Made by a program: the position numbers and the translations under genes
Assembly: GCA_032718865.1 (NCBI GenBank)
Contig: JALUTQ010000046.1
Location: 1,426,001 to 1,490,000 of the forward strand
Length of the DNA stretch: 64,000 nt
Reading direction: 5' to 3'
Origin: Tilletia caries
Lineage: Eukaryota > Basidiomycota > Exobasidiomycetes > Tilletiales > Tilletiaceae
Shown: piece after piece, positions 21,495 to 32,391 of the stretch
How positions within the stretch are numbered: position 1 is the stretch's first letter
Layout: every line of letters begins with the position of its first letter
The notes under the pieces: generated by a model
The model's input: only the letters and a program-made list of their open reading frames with translations
Database searches by the model: none
Told to the model about the DNA's origin: nothing

Positions 21495-23803
21495 TTAATC
21501 CCCGCCCAGAGCGTTGCTGCGCGGCCCGGATGCGCTTGAAGATGAGGTTGTGGTGGTGGTGGTGTTGTTGGATGAGGGGGCGGTCACCGCGCTGGCACGG
21601 GCAGATGTGGTCGGAGCAGGGGCGACGTCAGACGGGCGAGAGGTGCTGCCAGCGGCGGAGGCTCGTGCGCGGAGCCGAGCGAGAGCAACTTTGCGGTCAG
21701 CTCGGCCTCGGTTCTGGATTCTTTGCAGGCGTTCTCCTTCGGGCACGACAACGCTGTTCACCCGGCTGTCCCAGACTGGGCGGGCGCGGCACCCAGGGTG
21801 GCCGGTGATGGCTGGGCCTTTGCAGTGGGCGCACTGTGGCAGGCAGAGGGGAGTAGCGCCGGGAGAGCACAGGTTGCACGTGTGATTGGCCGCGTCGTGG
21901 CCCGTTAAGCTGCAGTGGGAGCAGGTCGCAGCAGGAGAGCGACAGTGTTGGGCAGTGTGGTGCCACGAGAGGCACCGAGTGCAGTGTTTGCTGGCGTTGT
22001 TTGCTCGGTAAGGCCGGAGCATGCAGTCACGGTCCATGAGAACGATCCTGTTTGGGATCGCGCCGCTGTCCTCGGCTGCAAATGAACCTTGCGCGACAGC
22101 AAGGAGCCAAAGGGGGTCCTGGTCGGTCTCGCTGGATATGATCCGGGGGGGGGGACGGCGAGTTTGACCGCGGGGAAGCGTTGCAGGAGCAGGTCCTGAA
22201 GGTCGGCTGCAGTGACACGCTGGAGCTGGCTGCCAGAGATGATCAATTTCGGAATGCCTCGGAGGCAAAACTGTTTCCATGCGCAAGGGCCCTCGACCCT
22301 TGCGTCCGACCCCAGGTCTTCGGCGATCGCGCCAAACTGAGACTGAAAGTCAGCAGCCGTGCAATTCACACCTGGTGTGAAGGAGAAGCCAGACGGAACC
22401 TTTTTGACCCGTCCGATTGAGAGCTGAGGCTGCTTCTGAGATTTGAAAAGGCGTTCCAGGCGCAACCGTATCTCGTACTGATCCTCCTCGCGCAAAGGGT
22501 GCTCTTTGGGAAGGCGGATGAAGGTTCGGTCGTCCTGTGCGCCGCCAGCCGCTGCAATCTTGGCGGCGTCGCCCTTCGCACCGCCTTGCGTGCGGAAACC
22601 TTCGAGCGGGGCGAGCGGGCGCGCTTTGCTTCGCAGTGGCTGCGCGGCGCCGGCGCGTGCAGTGGACGCCCACGTCTGCGTCGGGGCCGTCGGGGCTGCT
22701 TCGGAAGCACCTCCTGTGGTGGGAGCAGGGCTGGGCTCGGTAGGAAGAGGAGGAGAGGGGCGTGACGGGTCCCACGCCTCGAGAAAGGCTGTGATCGGCG
22801 CAGGGAGCGGGTGACCGTCGGGTTTGGCGAGCACGGTCTTGGCGGTTGCGGTGAGAAGAACCCGCAGAGTCCGGATCTTCTCCTCGTCGAGGGCATTGAG
22901 TCCGTCCATCTCTTGGAGGCCTCCCATCATGGCCTTAAGGAAACCGCTGATGGAGGCCTCCTTCTTTTGACGCGCGTCGAGGTCTCTGTTGATGAGCTGC
23001 TGTAGGGGAAGCAGGGGACGGGCTCGGCTTGCGGTGGCGGGGGCGGTTGCCTTCGGCGCATTTGCGCGTGGAGGGTTCGGTTTGGCAGGGCTCGCGACCT
23101 CTGCCGTGTGGAGACGCACGCCAGTGCGGACCTGCTGCTCGCCGGTGGCGGGGTGGATGCCAGCTTTGGCAATACGGGACGACGCGCGGGTGCCGGCTGG
23201 GCGGGCGGGCGTGCCTACCGCGGCGACAGACGTGTCGCTGTCGGCACCACTGTCGCCACCGTCAACACGTGCGGGGGCCGTCTTCTTGCGCTTGTGCGGG
23301 CGCCGCGACCCCACTGAGACGCGGGTGGCGGCACTAGCCAGCTCTGCCATGGCGGCATCGGCGTCGGCTTCGTCTTCCGCTGTCGCCGTCGCCCAATCGG
23401 GGCGGTCAGCGGAGCCCGCTCCAAAGGAAAAAGCGAAAGGGGCTGCCGTCTTGGTCGTCTTGTCTGTGCGTGCCTGCGGGTGCGGCGGCGAATGGGGCTT
23501 CCTCTGGGCGGCGTCCGAAGACGCTGTGCCCTGAACACTCTCTGACAGAGTGCTCTCCCCGAGAGAAATAGTAGCATCTGCGGAGGAAGATCCCGCGCCG
23601 TTCAACGATTGCACTCCTTGGTCAAGCGGGGAGCATGCGATTAAGTCTGGGGTGCTTACTTGCATCTCCGCGCCGAGCATTGGATGGGCGTCGACCCTGT
23701 CTTCTTGCATCTCTGTGCCGAGCATCGGCTGGCCTCCAACTCCGTCTTCTTCCATTTCTGCGCTGAGTACCGCGTAGCGGTTTCCAGCTGATGCTGCACT
23801 CAT
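21495..23803 (-). pseudogene. LINE ORF1: gag-like zinc-knuckle protein
   Basis: The frame starts at ATG 23803 ([14 protein letters not shown]). It has a long low-complexity N-terminal half rich in A, P, S and charged residues. A conserved-looking domain follows around 22500-22200 ([40 protein letters not shown]). At the run of ten G (22145-22154) the frame shifts by one. The other frame continues with [19 protein letters not shown] and three zinc knuckles ([45 protein letters not shown]), then a basic, threonine-rich tail to 21495. The full length would be about 769 aa. The protein would bind the element RNA. The single shift in a homopolymer is a likely sequencing or assembly slip. Confidence 0.75.
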
Positions 23804-23876
23804 AGCAGCTTCGTCCTGGGGCCAGTGCGTGCAGAGTGAGTCACAACGTCTAAGGGGAACAAAGGCAGCGCCAGAG

Positions 23877-24079
23877 TGTAGAGAAGAGAGTGCAGATCAA
23901 TAATTACTAAGAGTAACTAAGTACAAGGGAGAGCAGCGAGAGCGGAGAAGGTGATGAGGAAGAAAGGGAAGTCTCTCGGCCGAGAGAAGGAGAAGTGATG
24001 AGGAAAGAGAGAAAGGAAGATAAGAGATAAGATATAATAGAGGGGAGCACGTGGTCCAGCCACGTGGTACACCAGCACA
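23877..24079 (+). mobile_element. Probable LTR copy, TG...CA, no target duplication
   Basis: It starts TGTAGAGAAGAG and ends CACCAGCACA. It shares ACTAAGTACAAGGG, CTCGGCCGAGAGAAGGAG and GATAAGATATAATA with the LTR at 24293. It is shorter (203 bp) than the 267-308 bp copies, and it lacks the TTGCTATGCGG core. Confidence 0.45.
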
Positions 24080-24111
24080 CCCCTATGGCTGCGGAATTCA
24101 TGAAGTGGTTG

Positions 24112-24292
24112 TGTGCTGGAGTCTGGACGAGGTCCATGTGGCTCTTATCTTATCTTATCTTATCTTATCTTATCTTATCTTATCTGTTCTCTTCCTCTTC
24201 CTCTTCGTTTCCTTTCCTTTTCTCACACTCGCACTCCTCCGCATAGCAACATCCTGCCTCCACTTTTCCCACGTCACACTTTTCCCTCGCTC
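24112..24292 (-). mobile_element. Inverted LTR fragment with (TTATC)n tract
   Basis: This is the reverse orientation of the same family: TGTGCTGG at 24112, GGACGAGGTCCATGTGG, seven to eight TTATC units (24147-24184), then CCGCATAGCAACATCCTGCC and CCCACGTCACACTTTTCCC. It is cut at 24292, where another copy begins in the opposite orientation. The pentamer tract is a microsatellite grown from the GATAAGATAAG part of the LTR. Confidence 0.6.
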
Positions 24293-24600
24293 TGTACTAG
24301 ATAGCTGGTGCAGCTACTAGTAAAAGGCAAAGGCAAGAGGTATGTAGTTCGATGATGAGAGCTAAGTACAGTGGGAAGTGCGATGCGAAGGTGACAGGAA
24401 AGAGAAAGATCTCGGCCGAGAGAAAGGAGAGAGGAAAGTGGAGAAGAAAGAAAAAGGATGAGGTCGAGAGAGAATAGCGTGGGAAAGTGGAGGTGAGAGT
24501 GATGTTGCTATGCGGAATGTGTGAGAGGAAGGGATAAGAGATAGTGAGAAGGAAAGATAATATAGTGGCCACGTGGAGCCATCTATCACAAGATTACACA
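24293..24600 (+). mobile_element. LTR copy, 308 bp
   Basis: It begins TGTACTAGATAGC and ends CCATCTATCACA, with the family core GATGTTGCTATGCGG. No matching 5-bp duplication is found. The sequence directly after it (ACAACTGGTTGACTGGGGGC at 24599) is repeated at 17018 and may be the start of the internal region of the parent retrotransposon. Confidence 0.55.
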
Positions 24601-24934
24601 ACTGGTTGACTGGGGGCGTTCCCCACAGACCCCCCCCCCTATGACTTCCACGGTCCACCGTTCCACGGAATTCATGAAGTGGTTGAGTCCGGAGTCGGAC
24701 AGAGTCAGTAGTCAGTGGTTGGAATTGGTGAGGGATGAAAATGACAGAGCTGGCCACAAGCGGCGTTAAGGTTTCGACCTTTCGGAGGTGAAGTGTACGC
24801 CGGAAATCACGGAAACTTGCTAACTCCGTGACGAGGTCAAAACTGGTCGGGGACGTCCCAATTGACCACCCTTCAAAGTCAGCCAAACGACGCGTAACTT
24901 GGCGACATAACAGAGGATAGGGATCTTCCCCTGC

Positions 24935-25215
24935 TGTACTAAACTAGAGATTGGGATCAACTAGTAGTAAGTGCAGAAATGCAAGTGACAAGTGAAAGAG
25001 CAGTGATGAATGACGAGGAAGAGAGAACTAAGTACAAGAGATGAGCTCGAGAAGGGTAAGGATGAGAGCGAGGGAAAAGTGTGACGTGGGAAAAGTGGAG
25101 GGAAGTGGAGGCAGGATGTTGCTATGCAGAGATGCGTGAGAGAAAAGGGAAGGAAGCGGAGAGGAAGAGAGCGAGATAAGATAAGACAAGGACCACATGG
25201 ACCTCGTCCAGCACA
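24935..25215 (+). mobile_element. Solo LTR with 5-bp target duplication CCTGC
   Basis: The 281-bp unit starts TGTACTAAACTAGAG and ends CGTCCAGCACA. It is bounded by the perfect duplication CCTGC (24930-24934 and 25216-25220). The inside has the same order of blocks as the copy at 1353-1619, about 23 kb away. There is no coding interior next to it. Confidence 0.85.
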
Positions 25216-25220
25216 CCTGC

Positions 25221-26257
25221 TGAGAAGTTTTGAAGAGGATACGTGCAGAATTGCGAAAAAAGTTTCAATTGATGTAGGCGGATAGCTCTACGGCCGTAAG
25301 AAAACCACCTCTATAACCCCAGTACTAAAGTCTGGGGAATAAGATAAAGAAGCCACATGGACCCTGTCCAGCACAAAACCCTGAACCCAATACAGAGACT
25401 AACCAGTCCGTGGGTCAGCCACCAGTCGGTGGGTCAAACACGATAACTGACCAACACCATAACCAAATCTTGGTCGGAGACATGCAATGGATTCCTGACA
25501 ACAGCACCATTGTACCCTTGAAATCTCAGCATCATTCGTTCAGACCGCTTCGGTGCTGTGGTGAAAGAAGTTTGGTGAGGCCTGTTTGAATCGACGGAAA
25601 CAATCAAGAAAAAATGTGCAATCTCTTCCACCACGAACACCACGCAGAGCAGCAAGGAAACTGGATTCGAAGCATAGAGATGATAGACTGGTATATAGAA
25701 GAAGGAAACAGAGCGCTTTGATTCATCAGAAATTGTTGAGATTCTGCTGAGCTGTGTCGCTGTTGGTGAGGGGTACTTCTGTTGGTTCTGCGAACCTCAA
25801 GAAGGTGCCTGGTCTGTTTTTGAGAAGAGTTTTCCAACCTGTGCCAAAGTGCCCCAGGTTTCATCCGACCCACCGACTGGTATCTTTTGAATCAAAATAT
25901 TGGCCCATTTGCACATTTCAGAAAGAGCACTGACTCCTCAGTGGGTGACCTCAGCCAATACAACTCCAATCTCAGATCTGGAAGTGGGAGCGGCTTTCTG
26001 ATGCTACCGTCCATAACTCCCTTCTTATGCTCAAGTTGTGTTGTGGAAGTCAGTTTTGTGTGGTGGTCTTGGACAGATGGCCGGAGCGCCTGAGGCAGAC
26101 ACTCGAAAAAAACGGCACCTTTTCAATCTTTTGGGGCAGTTTCCATTGGCCAATCCGCGCCTGCAAGGCAGGAAGTACGGCTTTGGTGTAGCGTGACGCG
26201 TAACATGGTAAGAGCTCAGAATACTCTCCAGATCGGAAATGGGATAGCAGACCGTAC
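25221..26257. other. No gene; end fragment of the CCCCAGACTTT family
   Basis: At 25226-25339 GAAGTTTTGAAGA, TACGGCCGTAAG and AGTACTAAAGTCTGGGGAA match the terminus of the family at 36573 and 57930. It is followed by a second copy of the LTR 3' end (CACATGGACCCTGTCCAGCACA, 25351-25374). At 25401-25445 a GTCxGTGGGTCA motif is repeated. From 25450 to 26257 I see only short frames without recognisable content; part of this is the 3' flank of GRS1. Confidence 0.4.
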
Positions 26258-28632
26258 TCAATCCAGCGCCTGCTCGCCGCTATACTCGGGCAACGTGGCA
26301 CACGCGCTGGTCCAGTCCAGACGCCCCTCGCACAGGTCTACGATGACCTGGATCACGTCGTCGATGGAGCCGATGCGCTGCGATGTTGTGTCTCGCTCTC
26401 GCAGTGTCATCTGATGGAGGGAGACAAAAGTTGTCAGTCTACTTCCCGTGAGGTCGAAGGGAGAGAGGGGGAAGAAGAAAAGAGATAGAGAGAGTAAGGG
26501 AACTTACAGTGCCCTTGTTGAGGGATGCAAAGTCAATCGTGCACGCATACGGTGTTCCAAGCTCGTCATTCCGCGAATACCTCCGCCCAATCGTCGCACT
26601 GGACTCGTCGACACGGACAGCCACATTCGCACTCCGCAACTTGCGACTAACCTCCTTCACGAGCGGGCTGAGCTGCGAGGTGGCGCTGATGGGCACGATG
26701 AGAACCTTGATGGGTGCGACGAGGGGAGGGAGGGAGAGCACACCGCGGACAGCCGAGGCCTTCTCGGCGGAAGCTGCTGCTGCCGATGCGGTAGCCGCGC
26801 CTTCCTCGGGACGAACCCAGAAGGAGTGCTCGAGAAGGGAGTAGAAGATCCGGCCGATGCCGAAGGAAGGCTCGATGACGTTCGGTGTAAATTCACGCAC
26901 GGTCTCTTTGATGGTCCGCAGCTCGACCTTGAAGAGGTCCTCGGTGAGCTCGACAGACTCGGATCCGACGGTAAGGGTCGCCTTGCCGTTCTTGAGCTCA
27001 GACTGGACCTTCTCGAGGGCGGCCTGGTCGAGGGCGAGCACGGCTTCCTCGATGGGCTTGGCGAGCTTCTTGAAGACGGGACCGAGCTTCTTCATGTCGA
27101 GGACGGGGACGAGCTTGTCGTAGATCTTGGGTTCGGCCAGCTGTTTTTGGACGACGAGGTCGCGCTTGGTCCGTTTGGAGTGTACGGTAAGATCGTATGC
27201 GGATCGATCGGCACAACCGACACATTCGATCCAGCCGTAGGAGGTGTGGATCTCGGCATCCCAGCAGTCGGAGGCGTAGTGAGCCATCTCGTTGCCCATG
27301 TGCTGTCGGAAGCGGAGCCGGGTGGGGTCGATGCCGATCTTAAGGAGGAAGAGGTGGATGCGGCCGAGGAAGTAGCCGAGGGTCTGGTTGTCGACCATGC
27401 CGGAGCTGACGGCGTCTGCAAGGGACTTGCGGACCAGGTCCGTCTTTCCTGCCTCCTGGATCTGCTTGGGGAGGAAGGTGAGCTCGAGCTCGGCCACGTC
27501 CGCAAACTTGTCGTGGTTCTTCTCGAGCGGGTCGACGAAGTGTTCGATCTCGGCCATGGTAAACTCGCGCACGCGGAGGAGACCGGCGCGCGGGCTGATT
27601 TCGTTGCGGAAACTCTTTCCGATGTGGGCGGACGCGAAGGGTACCCGTCCGTTGTTGAATTCGAGCAGGCGGGCAAAGTTGACAAAGTGTCCCTGTGCGG
27701 TCTCCGGCCGGAGGTAGCTGTGGGACAAAGGGAAGATGGAATGAGTACACGATTTTGGAGAGGGTGGGTCAGGTCATGGTTCGCAGGCGGGGTGTTGGAG
27801 TAAGCTAGACTGACCCCTTGATGGCGCCGGTGGGACCGATCTGGGTGTCGAACATGAGATTGAACTCGACGGGATCGGAGACCTCATTTCCGGACTCGGG
27901 AGCGCGAATGTCAAACTTCTTGATAAGAGCGCCGAGTTCTGCGCCGGTGTAGTTGTCGATCTGTGCGAGGGTGGTGTTGTAGGCGTCGAGCTCGGCGGGG
28001 TCGAGCTTGACGGTGACGACCTTGGCCTTCTTCTTGCGCTTCTTGTCGTCCTTGTCGGCGGCGGGAGCGTCCCCGGGAGCGGGGGCTGCGGCTGAGGGAC
28101 TGGCACCTGCTGATGACGCCTGCTGCTCTGCGGCAAGGGCGAGGTTGTGGCCCTGGATGCGTGCATCGAGGACGTTCTCGACGAGGTGGTCTGCTCTGAA
28201 GATCTCGCCGTTCTTGAGGTCCTTGCACATGAAGTCTGCAAACTTGTCTACGTGACCGGAGGTCTTGAGGACGTCTGCGAGGGTCATGATGGTGGTGTCG
28301 AGCTCGAGCATCTCCTCCTCGAGGATGAAGTGGTTGCGCCAGGTCTGGACGATGTTGGCCTGGAGGGCGGCGCCCATGGGGCCATAGTCGTAGAGACCGG
28401 CGACACCGCCGTAGATCTCGAAAGCCTGTGTGTAGAAGAAGCGCTTCTGGCAGAGACCCTCGAGCTGGGCGCGCTGGAAGGGCACGCTGTCCTTCTTGAC
28501 CGCGTGGGCAGCGGCAGCGGGAGCGGGAGCGGGAGCGGCGGACGAGGACATGGTGGCGGCGGACGAGGGGAAGAAGGCGCGAATGGGAAGGCGGGCAGAG
28601 CGAGTGGTAAGGACGGTGCGCAGAAATAACAT
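26258..28632 (-). CDS. GRS1: Glycyl-tRNA synthetase, cytosolic and mitochondrial forms
   Basis: Three exons (27815-28632, 26508-27717, 26258-26410) are joined across two 97-bp GT-AG introns. From ATG 28551 they encode 699 aa. This is the eukaryotic-type homodimeric class II enzyme that charges tRNA-Gly with glycine. Visible are the N-terminal catalytic part with EIYGGVAGLYDYGPMG, FRADHLVEN and the lysine-rich insertion KDDKKRKKKAKVV. Motif 2 surroundings follow (YLRPETAQGHFVNFARLLE, FRNEISPRAGLLRVREFTMAE), then ASDCWDAEIHTSYGWIECVG, motif 3 EPSFGIGRIFYSLLEHSFW, and the anticodon-binding domain VLIVPISATSQLSPLVKEV to the stop. An in-frame ATG at 28632 adds 27 residues rich in R, L, S and A with no acidic residue (MLFLRTVLTTRSARLPIRAF), like a mitochondrial presequence. 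Yeast GRS1 also makes both forms from one gene by alternative starts. The next gene diverges 385 bp upstream. Confidence 0.95.
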
Positions 28633-29016
28633 CCAACAAAGGCACACTCTCGACCTCGACCTTGGGCACAGCGTCGGTGCAGATTTACACGTCCTGGGTG
28701 AGTCACTCACTCACTGCGCGGGGGTGAGATGAGAAGAACACTGGCGCACGTGACGCGTGACGCGTGGAAATGATCTTCATTTTGATTTTCTGATTTCCGG
28801 ACCAGCCACGCGGCGTCGGAGTTCCAGCGACGGCCTGCATCATCCGCGGCTCCCGCTCACCACTTCGCCAGTGAAGCAATCGAAATCAACCTGGCCGCTG
28901 TTGCCATCGAACACTGTCGCTCACTCACTTCACTTCACTTGCTTGCTTGCTCGCTCACGACCTTCGCACGATCCGTTCATACATACATACACTTGCAACA
29001 TACACATACACTCAGG

Positions 29017-29550
29017 ATGCGAGTGTCGACGTCATCAACGACCGCCCTGCTCATCTTCTCCGCATACACCGCCGCACTCCCGCAGGCACGCGTCGACAGC
29101 GCCGCCGCCGCCTTCGACCCGTGCGAAGGCCCGTCCGATCTCGCGTCCCCGTCCTCGGCACCCTCGTCCTCGTCCCCGTTGCTGCCGTGCTCGTCCGGAC
29201 AGTACTCCACCCCGAGCACAAATCCAAACTACCAGCAGAACAGCAACACCGTGCGGCTCATCAGCTTCGGACAGCACAACACCCGCGATCCGCGCTCCCT
29301 CCGCTTTCAATCAGCCGTCTTTCGCTCCGACGCAGGCTCCGACGCCGCATCTCGTAAGAGGAAGGCGGCCGCACATCGCACAAGCAAACTACAAGCAGAC
29401 GCAGCCGCCGATGGACGCAGGTGGGCCTATGGCTCTACCGGCAATCGTCTAGCGCTCGAGGGGCAACGACAGCCCGGGTTCGCCACGGCACATCTCTTAC
29501 CACAGCCACATGCAAAACCAGAGTTAGTAAACCCCTGCCCCTCCTTCTGA
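29017..29550 (+). CDS. Candidate secreted S/A-rich protein
   Basis: From ATG 29017 a 177-codon frame starts with MRVSTSSTTALLIFSAYTAA, which looks like a signal peptide with cleavage near ALPQA. It continues with a serine/proline-rich stretch holding two cysteines. Third codon positions are GC-rich up to about 29300. After that another frame (SAFNQPSFAPTQAPTP to the TAG at 29450) looks better, so an unseen intron or a fr, ame error may join the two and the 3' half as given may be wrong. I recognise no family. The gene is divergent from GRS1. Confidence 0.4.
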   Translation: MRVSTSSTTALLIFSAYTAALPQARVDSAAAAFDPCEGPSDLASPSSAPSSSSPLLPCSSGQYSTPSTNPNYQQNSNTVRLISFGQHNTRDPRSLRFQSAVFRSDAGSDAASRKRKAAAHRTSKLQADAAADGRRWAYGSTGNRLALEGQRQPGFATAHLLPQPHAKPELVNPCPSF

Positions 29551-29609
29551 ACCCCATCGCCATCGTGCTTACCCCTCCTCCCTTTCCGCGCCGAAGGACC
29601 CCTCCAAGG

Positions 29610-29957
29610 ATGCATTGGCGACTCATCTTCATCCTCTCCATCGCCATACCCACCTTCCTCGCCCTCACCATCCTCCTCCTTCTTACACAGTGGCTCTTCT
29701 TCCCACATACCCTCGATCTCGACTCCCCCACCACAGATGGCTACCTGCCCATCCACAAACGTCGCAGCCGGCATCACGCCCGGACCGCCTCAGACAAGGT
29801 CGGCAGTGGCGAGCATACCGAGCTTGTTGTCGACGTCGATGTCGTCACCGGCGCAGATGCAGGGCCGTCGGCCCGCAACCTCACCCGACGCAGTCCAAAT
29901 CCCCTTCGAGCACAGCGCATAGTAGGATGGGCCGACAGCAGCCGGACACCTATATGA
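29610..29957 (+). CDS. Candidate single-pass membrane protein
   Basis: A 115-codon frame starts at ATG 29610. Residues about 3-31 (LIFILSIAIPTFLALTILLL and onward) form one strong transmembrane segment. A basic and then acidic hydrophilic tail follows to the stop at 29957. Codon bias in the first half is strongly C-ending. It may be a later exon of the preceding secreted-protein frame rather than a separate gene. No family is recognised. Confidence 0.35.
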   Translation: MHWRLIFILSIAIPTFLALTILLLLTQWLFFPHTLDLDSPTTDGYLPIHKRRSRHHARTASDKVGSGEHTELVVDVDVVTGADAGPSARNLTRRSPNPLRAQRIVGWADSSRTPI

Positions 29958-30251
29958 TCTATTTGCACTCTGAGCCCACCTTGACATACATATACCCCTT
30001 TCCATGTAGAAGTTTTTGATCAATTGCACCACCAACCAACTTTTGTCTTCTGGTATGTATATCCTGTGTAGGCCCATCAACGCATGAAAGAGCAATTAGT
30101 TGCTGGCACCCGAAGTCGTTCGTCACGCGTCACGGAGCCACAAGGCTTGCCCACGGTTTGACTTCATGTGCAATGGTAATTTTTTTCCTCCTAAGTACAA
30201 CCCAAACTTCCTGGAGGCGTTGGAAAACACTCGAGTCTGCCACCCATTCGT

Positions 30252-32094
30252 CTATTGCGCCTTCTTTGCCTCCTCCTCCTTCTTGGTGTGATCGTTCAGT
30301 TCATATTCGCCCTCCTCTCGTTCATCGCCAACGACACCGCGGAGAGCGCTATCAAAACAGATTAACCGAGGGGGGTGAGAAACTTCATCAGGACGTGGAC
30401 GACGAGACTTATTGCTCAACGCATCATGGAAAGAAAAACTCACCGGACGAGAATGCGTAGAAGAAGCGCGAGCCAAAAGATGTTGAGAAGCAGCAAGAGG
30501 AAGAGGGGGATGAATATCTGAATGTGCAAAGAAAGGAAGTCGTGACTTTAGTACAGCCCACAGAAAAGCCCCGACGTAGAGGGGAGAGACCTACCTGGTA
30601 CTTCATCCAGTGCACCATCCAGTGACCTTCCGGTGGGTTCCAGAATTTGGTGTACTCGGGTATCGTGTCAAATTGGGTCCAGATCGACACCAGGGTAAGG
30701 CTGGATAGATAGATACGGAAGTATCTACGATCGTACAAGCAGGAAAGGCGCATGTCAGCAAAGGGCTGTATGGACCCGTGGACTGAGCCACAGGAGCAAA
30801 CTCACGTCCAAACACCGATCAGAGTCGCAAACACGATGGTAGCCGCCAAGTCTAGTCCGAGGTAGTTGAGGATCTTGGAGGCCTGTGGGAAGGCTACTGA
30901 GGTCAGGTCTCTGTCGGACATTAGAAAGTCAGGGGGTGCCAACGAGTGAAGGAAGAACGCACACAAATAAAGGTGTCGGGTACGTCCATAGCCACAAACA
31001 CAGTCGTTCCGCACATGGTCATGTTGACGAGGTAAGACCAGAAGATGAGCCAGAGGGTGACGAGGTGATGGGCGACGAGCTCGTAGTAGTCTTTGCGGGG
31101 CTTTTCGAGGCGGAGCAGCATGACGATGGCCTGTTGAGTCCAATATGCGGCTTGGAGGAGGTAGTAAGCCTTGAGTTCAGGTCGCATCACCCAGTGCGGG
31201 TATTTAAGCCACAAGTGCTCGAGTTCTGTCGGAGGGAAGAAAGAACACATTTCAGCCGGGGTGAATCGGGACGCTTCACGATCAACCATTTCTGAGCATA
31301 CGCACTGTACCACCATGTTTCTTGGAAGGACATGACGTACTGGGGAGACACGAAAGCAGCGCGAAGGAAGATATACTCAGCTCAAGCGTGACGGTTCAGA
31401 ACGGGCGATCGATGACGAAAGGATGCTCACCAAACCAACAAGAGAGGACGACCCCCAGTAGAGGAGGCTGTAGCCCTGCTCGGTCAAGCGCAGGACCTTG
31501 GCCTCATTGTTGATACCCCACCAGTGCGCAAAGGGCCGGAAGAGGTAGAGAGTGGTCGACTGTCGAATAAATGAGTACACGATCACGTAGAAGGCGACGA
31601 AGGCCAGATCGCCGTATCCTTTCTGGTAGCGAACCAGGTGGTCACCACTACCGGGCAAGGCTGCCTCTGGCTCGAGCAGAGCGACGGTCGATACTGGAAT
31701 ACGGTGCGAGAGCCAGGTGGCGTACGAGACCGGGTTCTGGCCGAAGGTGTCGGGCCCGAGGAAATGCCAGATGACCTGTGCCGAAATGACAGTGAGGATC
31801 ATCGACAGCGAGAGCTCTGCGGGCCAGCCAAACGACAACGTTCAGCACGACCTGTAACCCTTTTCCCAGACCTTAACTTTTCAGCGGCTACTCACTAGGG
31901 TCGACCATCCAGCGAATGACGATGTTTCGATGGGCTGTGGAGTAGGGCATCTGCGCGGGCGGCTGTGCGCTCGAGTCGAGGACCTTGGTGACCTGCCCTG
32001 TTGCGGTGGTGTTGGAAGCCGGACTGGCACCGGCGCTTCCACTCCCGCTCCCGCTAGCGGCGGTCTGCGCCTTCTTTGTGCGTGCAGCGCTCAT
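30252..32094 (-). CDS. LAG1: Ceramide synthase (Lag1/Lac1 family, TLC domain)
   Basis: Eight exons can be set by clean GT-AG junctions: 32094-31896, 31816-31431, 31339-31306, 31225-30965, 30896-30806, 30724-30595, 30517-30444 and 30348-30252. The product joins acyl-CoA to a sphingoid base in the ER membrane. The Lag1 motif is clear: YVMSFQETWWYK, then YWTQQAIVMLLRLEKPRKDY, the catalytic-site pair in YELVAHHLVTLWLIFWSYLV, and NMTMCGTTVFVAMDVPDTF. Several transmembrane helices are evident (VIWHFLGP region, GYGDLAFVAFYVIVYSF, KILNYLGLDLAATIVFATLI, IFIPLFLLLLNIFWLALLL). The C-terminus is acidic then lysine-rich, KKEEEAKKAQ, as in ER-retained Lag1 proteins. It is transcribed away from DCD1, with only 297 bp between the start codons. 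Confidence 0.95.
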
Positions 32095-32391
32095 CGCTTT
32101 TCGCAGGCTGGCTGGTTGGAGCGTTGAGAACGTGTTTGGTGGTGGTGAAGCGCGACGAGGGAGGGGAGTCCGAATTCAATGCTCCGGGCGGCGCGCACAG
32201 GAAGGTGTCCGGTGTCCGGCCAAGTGTTTGTTCCTTTTCTGGAAAATACGTGTCTTTTATGGCTTTCTGGTCGCGTCGCGTCGCGTCTCGGCTTCAGTCG
32301 CGTCGAGCTGGCTGGACGGGGCGTTGGACTTGGGATGAATCGATCCACGAAGTCCTCTCTACAGCAAGCATCTGAGAAGACACAAGACACG
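32095..32391. promoter_or_regulatory. Shared intergenic region of LAG1 and DCD1
   Basis: The 297 bp between two divergent start codons must hold both promoters. It contains tandem TCGCG steps (GGTCGCGTCGCGTCGCG around 32269-32285), mirrored later by CAGTCGCGTCGAG. I cannot name a binding factor. An in-frame ATG for DCD1 lies at 32335, so the untranslated leader may be shorter. Confidence 0.4.

Larger units (their letters stand above)
17150..23820 (-). mobile_element. Tad-like non-LTR retrotransposon (LINE)
   Basis: A 6.4-kb coding unit on the minus strand has the order ORF1 (zinc knuckles), then ORF2 with AP endonuclease, reverse transcriptase, RNase H and a C-terminal Cys/His motif. A LINE with APE plus RNase H in a fungus fits the Tad1 clade. 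ORF1 and ORF2 are about 90 bp apart. No poly(A) tail or target duplication was found, so the outer limits are estimates. Both ORFs are frameshifted. Confidence 0.75.

Noticed and set aside
1353..25215. The GA-rich dispersed repeats as SINEs
   Set aside because: They have TG...CA ends and two copies have perfect 5-bp duplications; no pol III boxes or A-tail are present. Solo LTRs explain them better.
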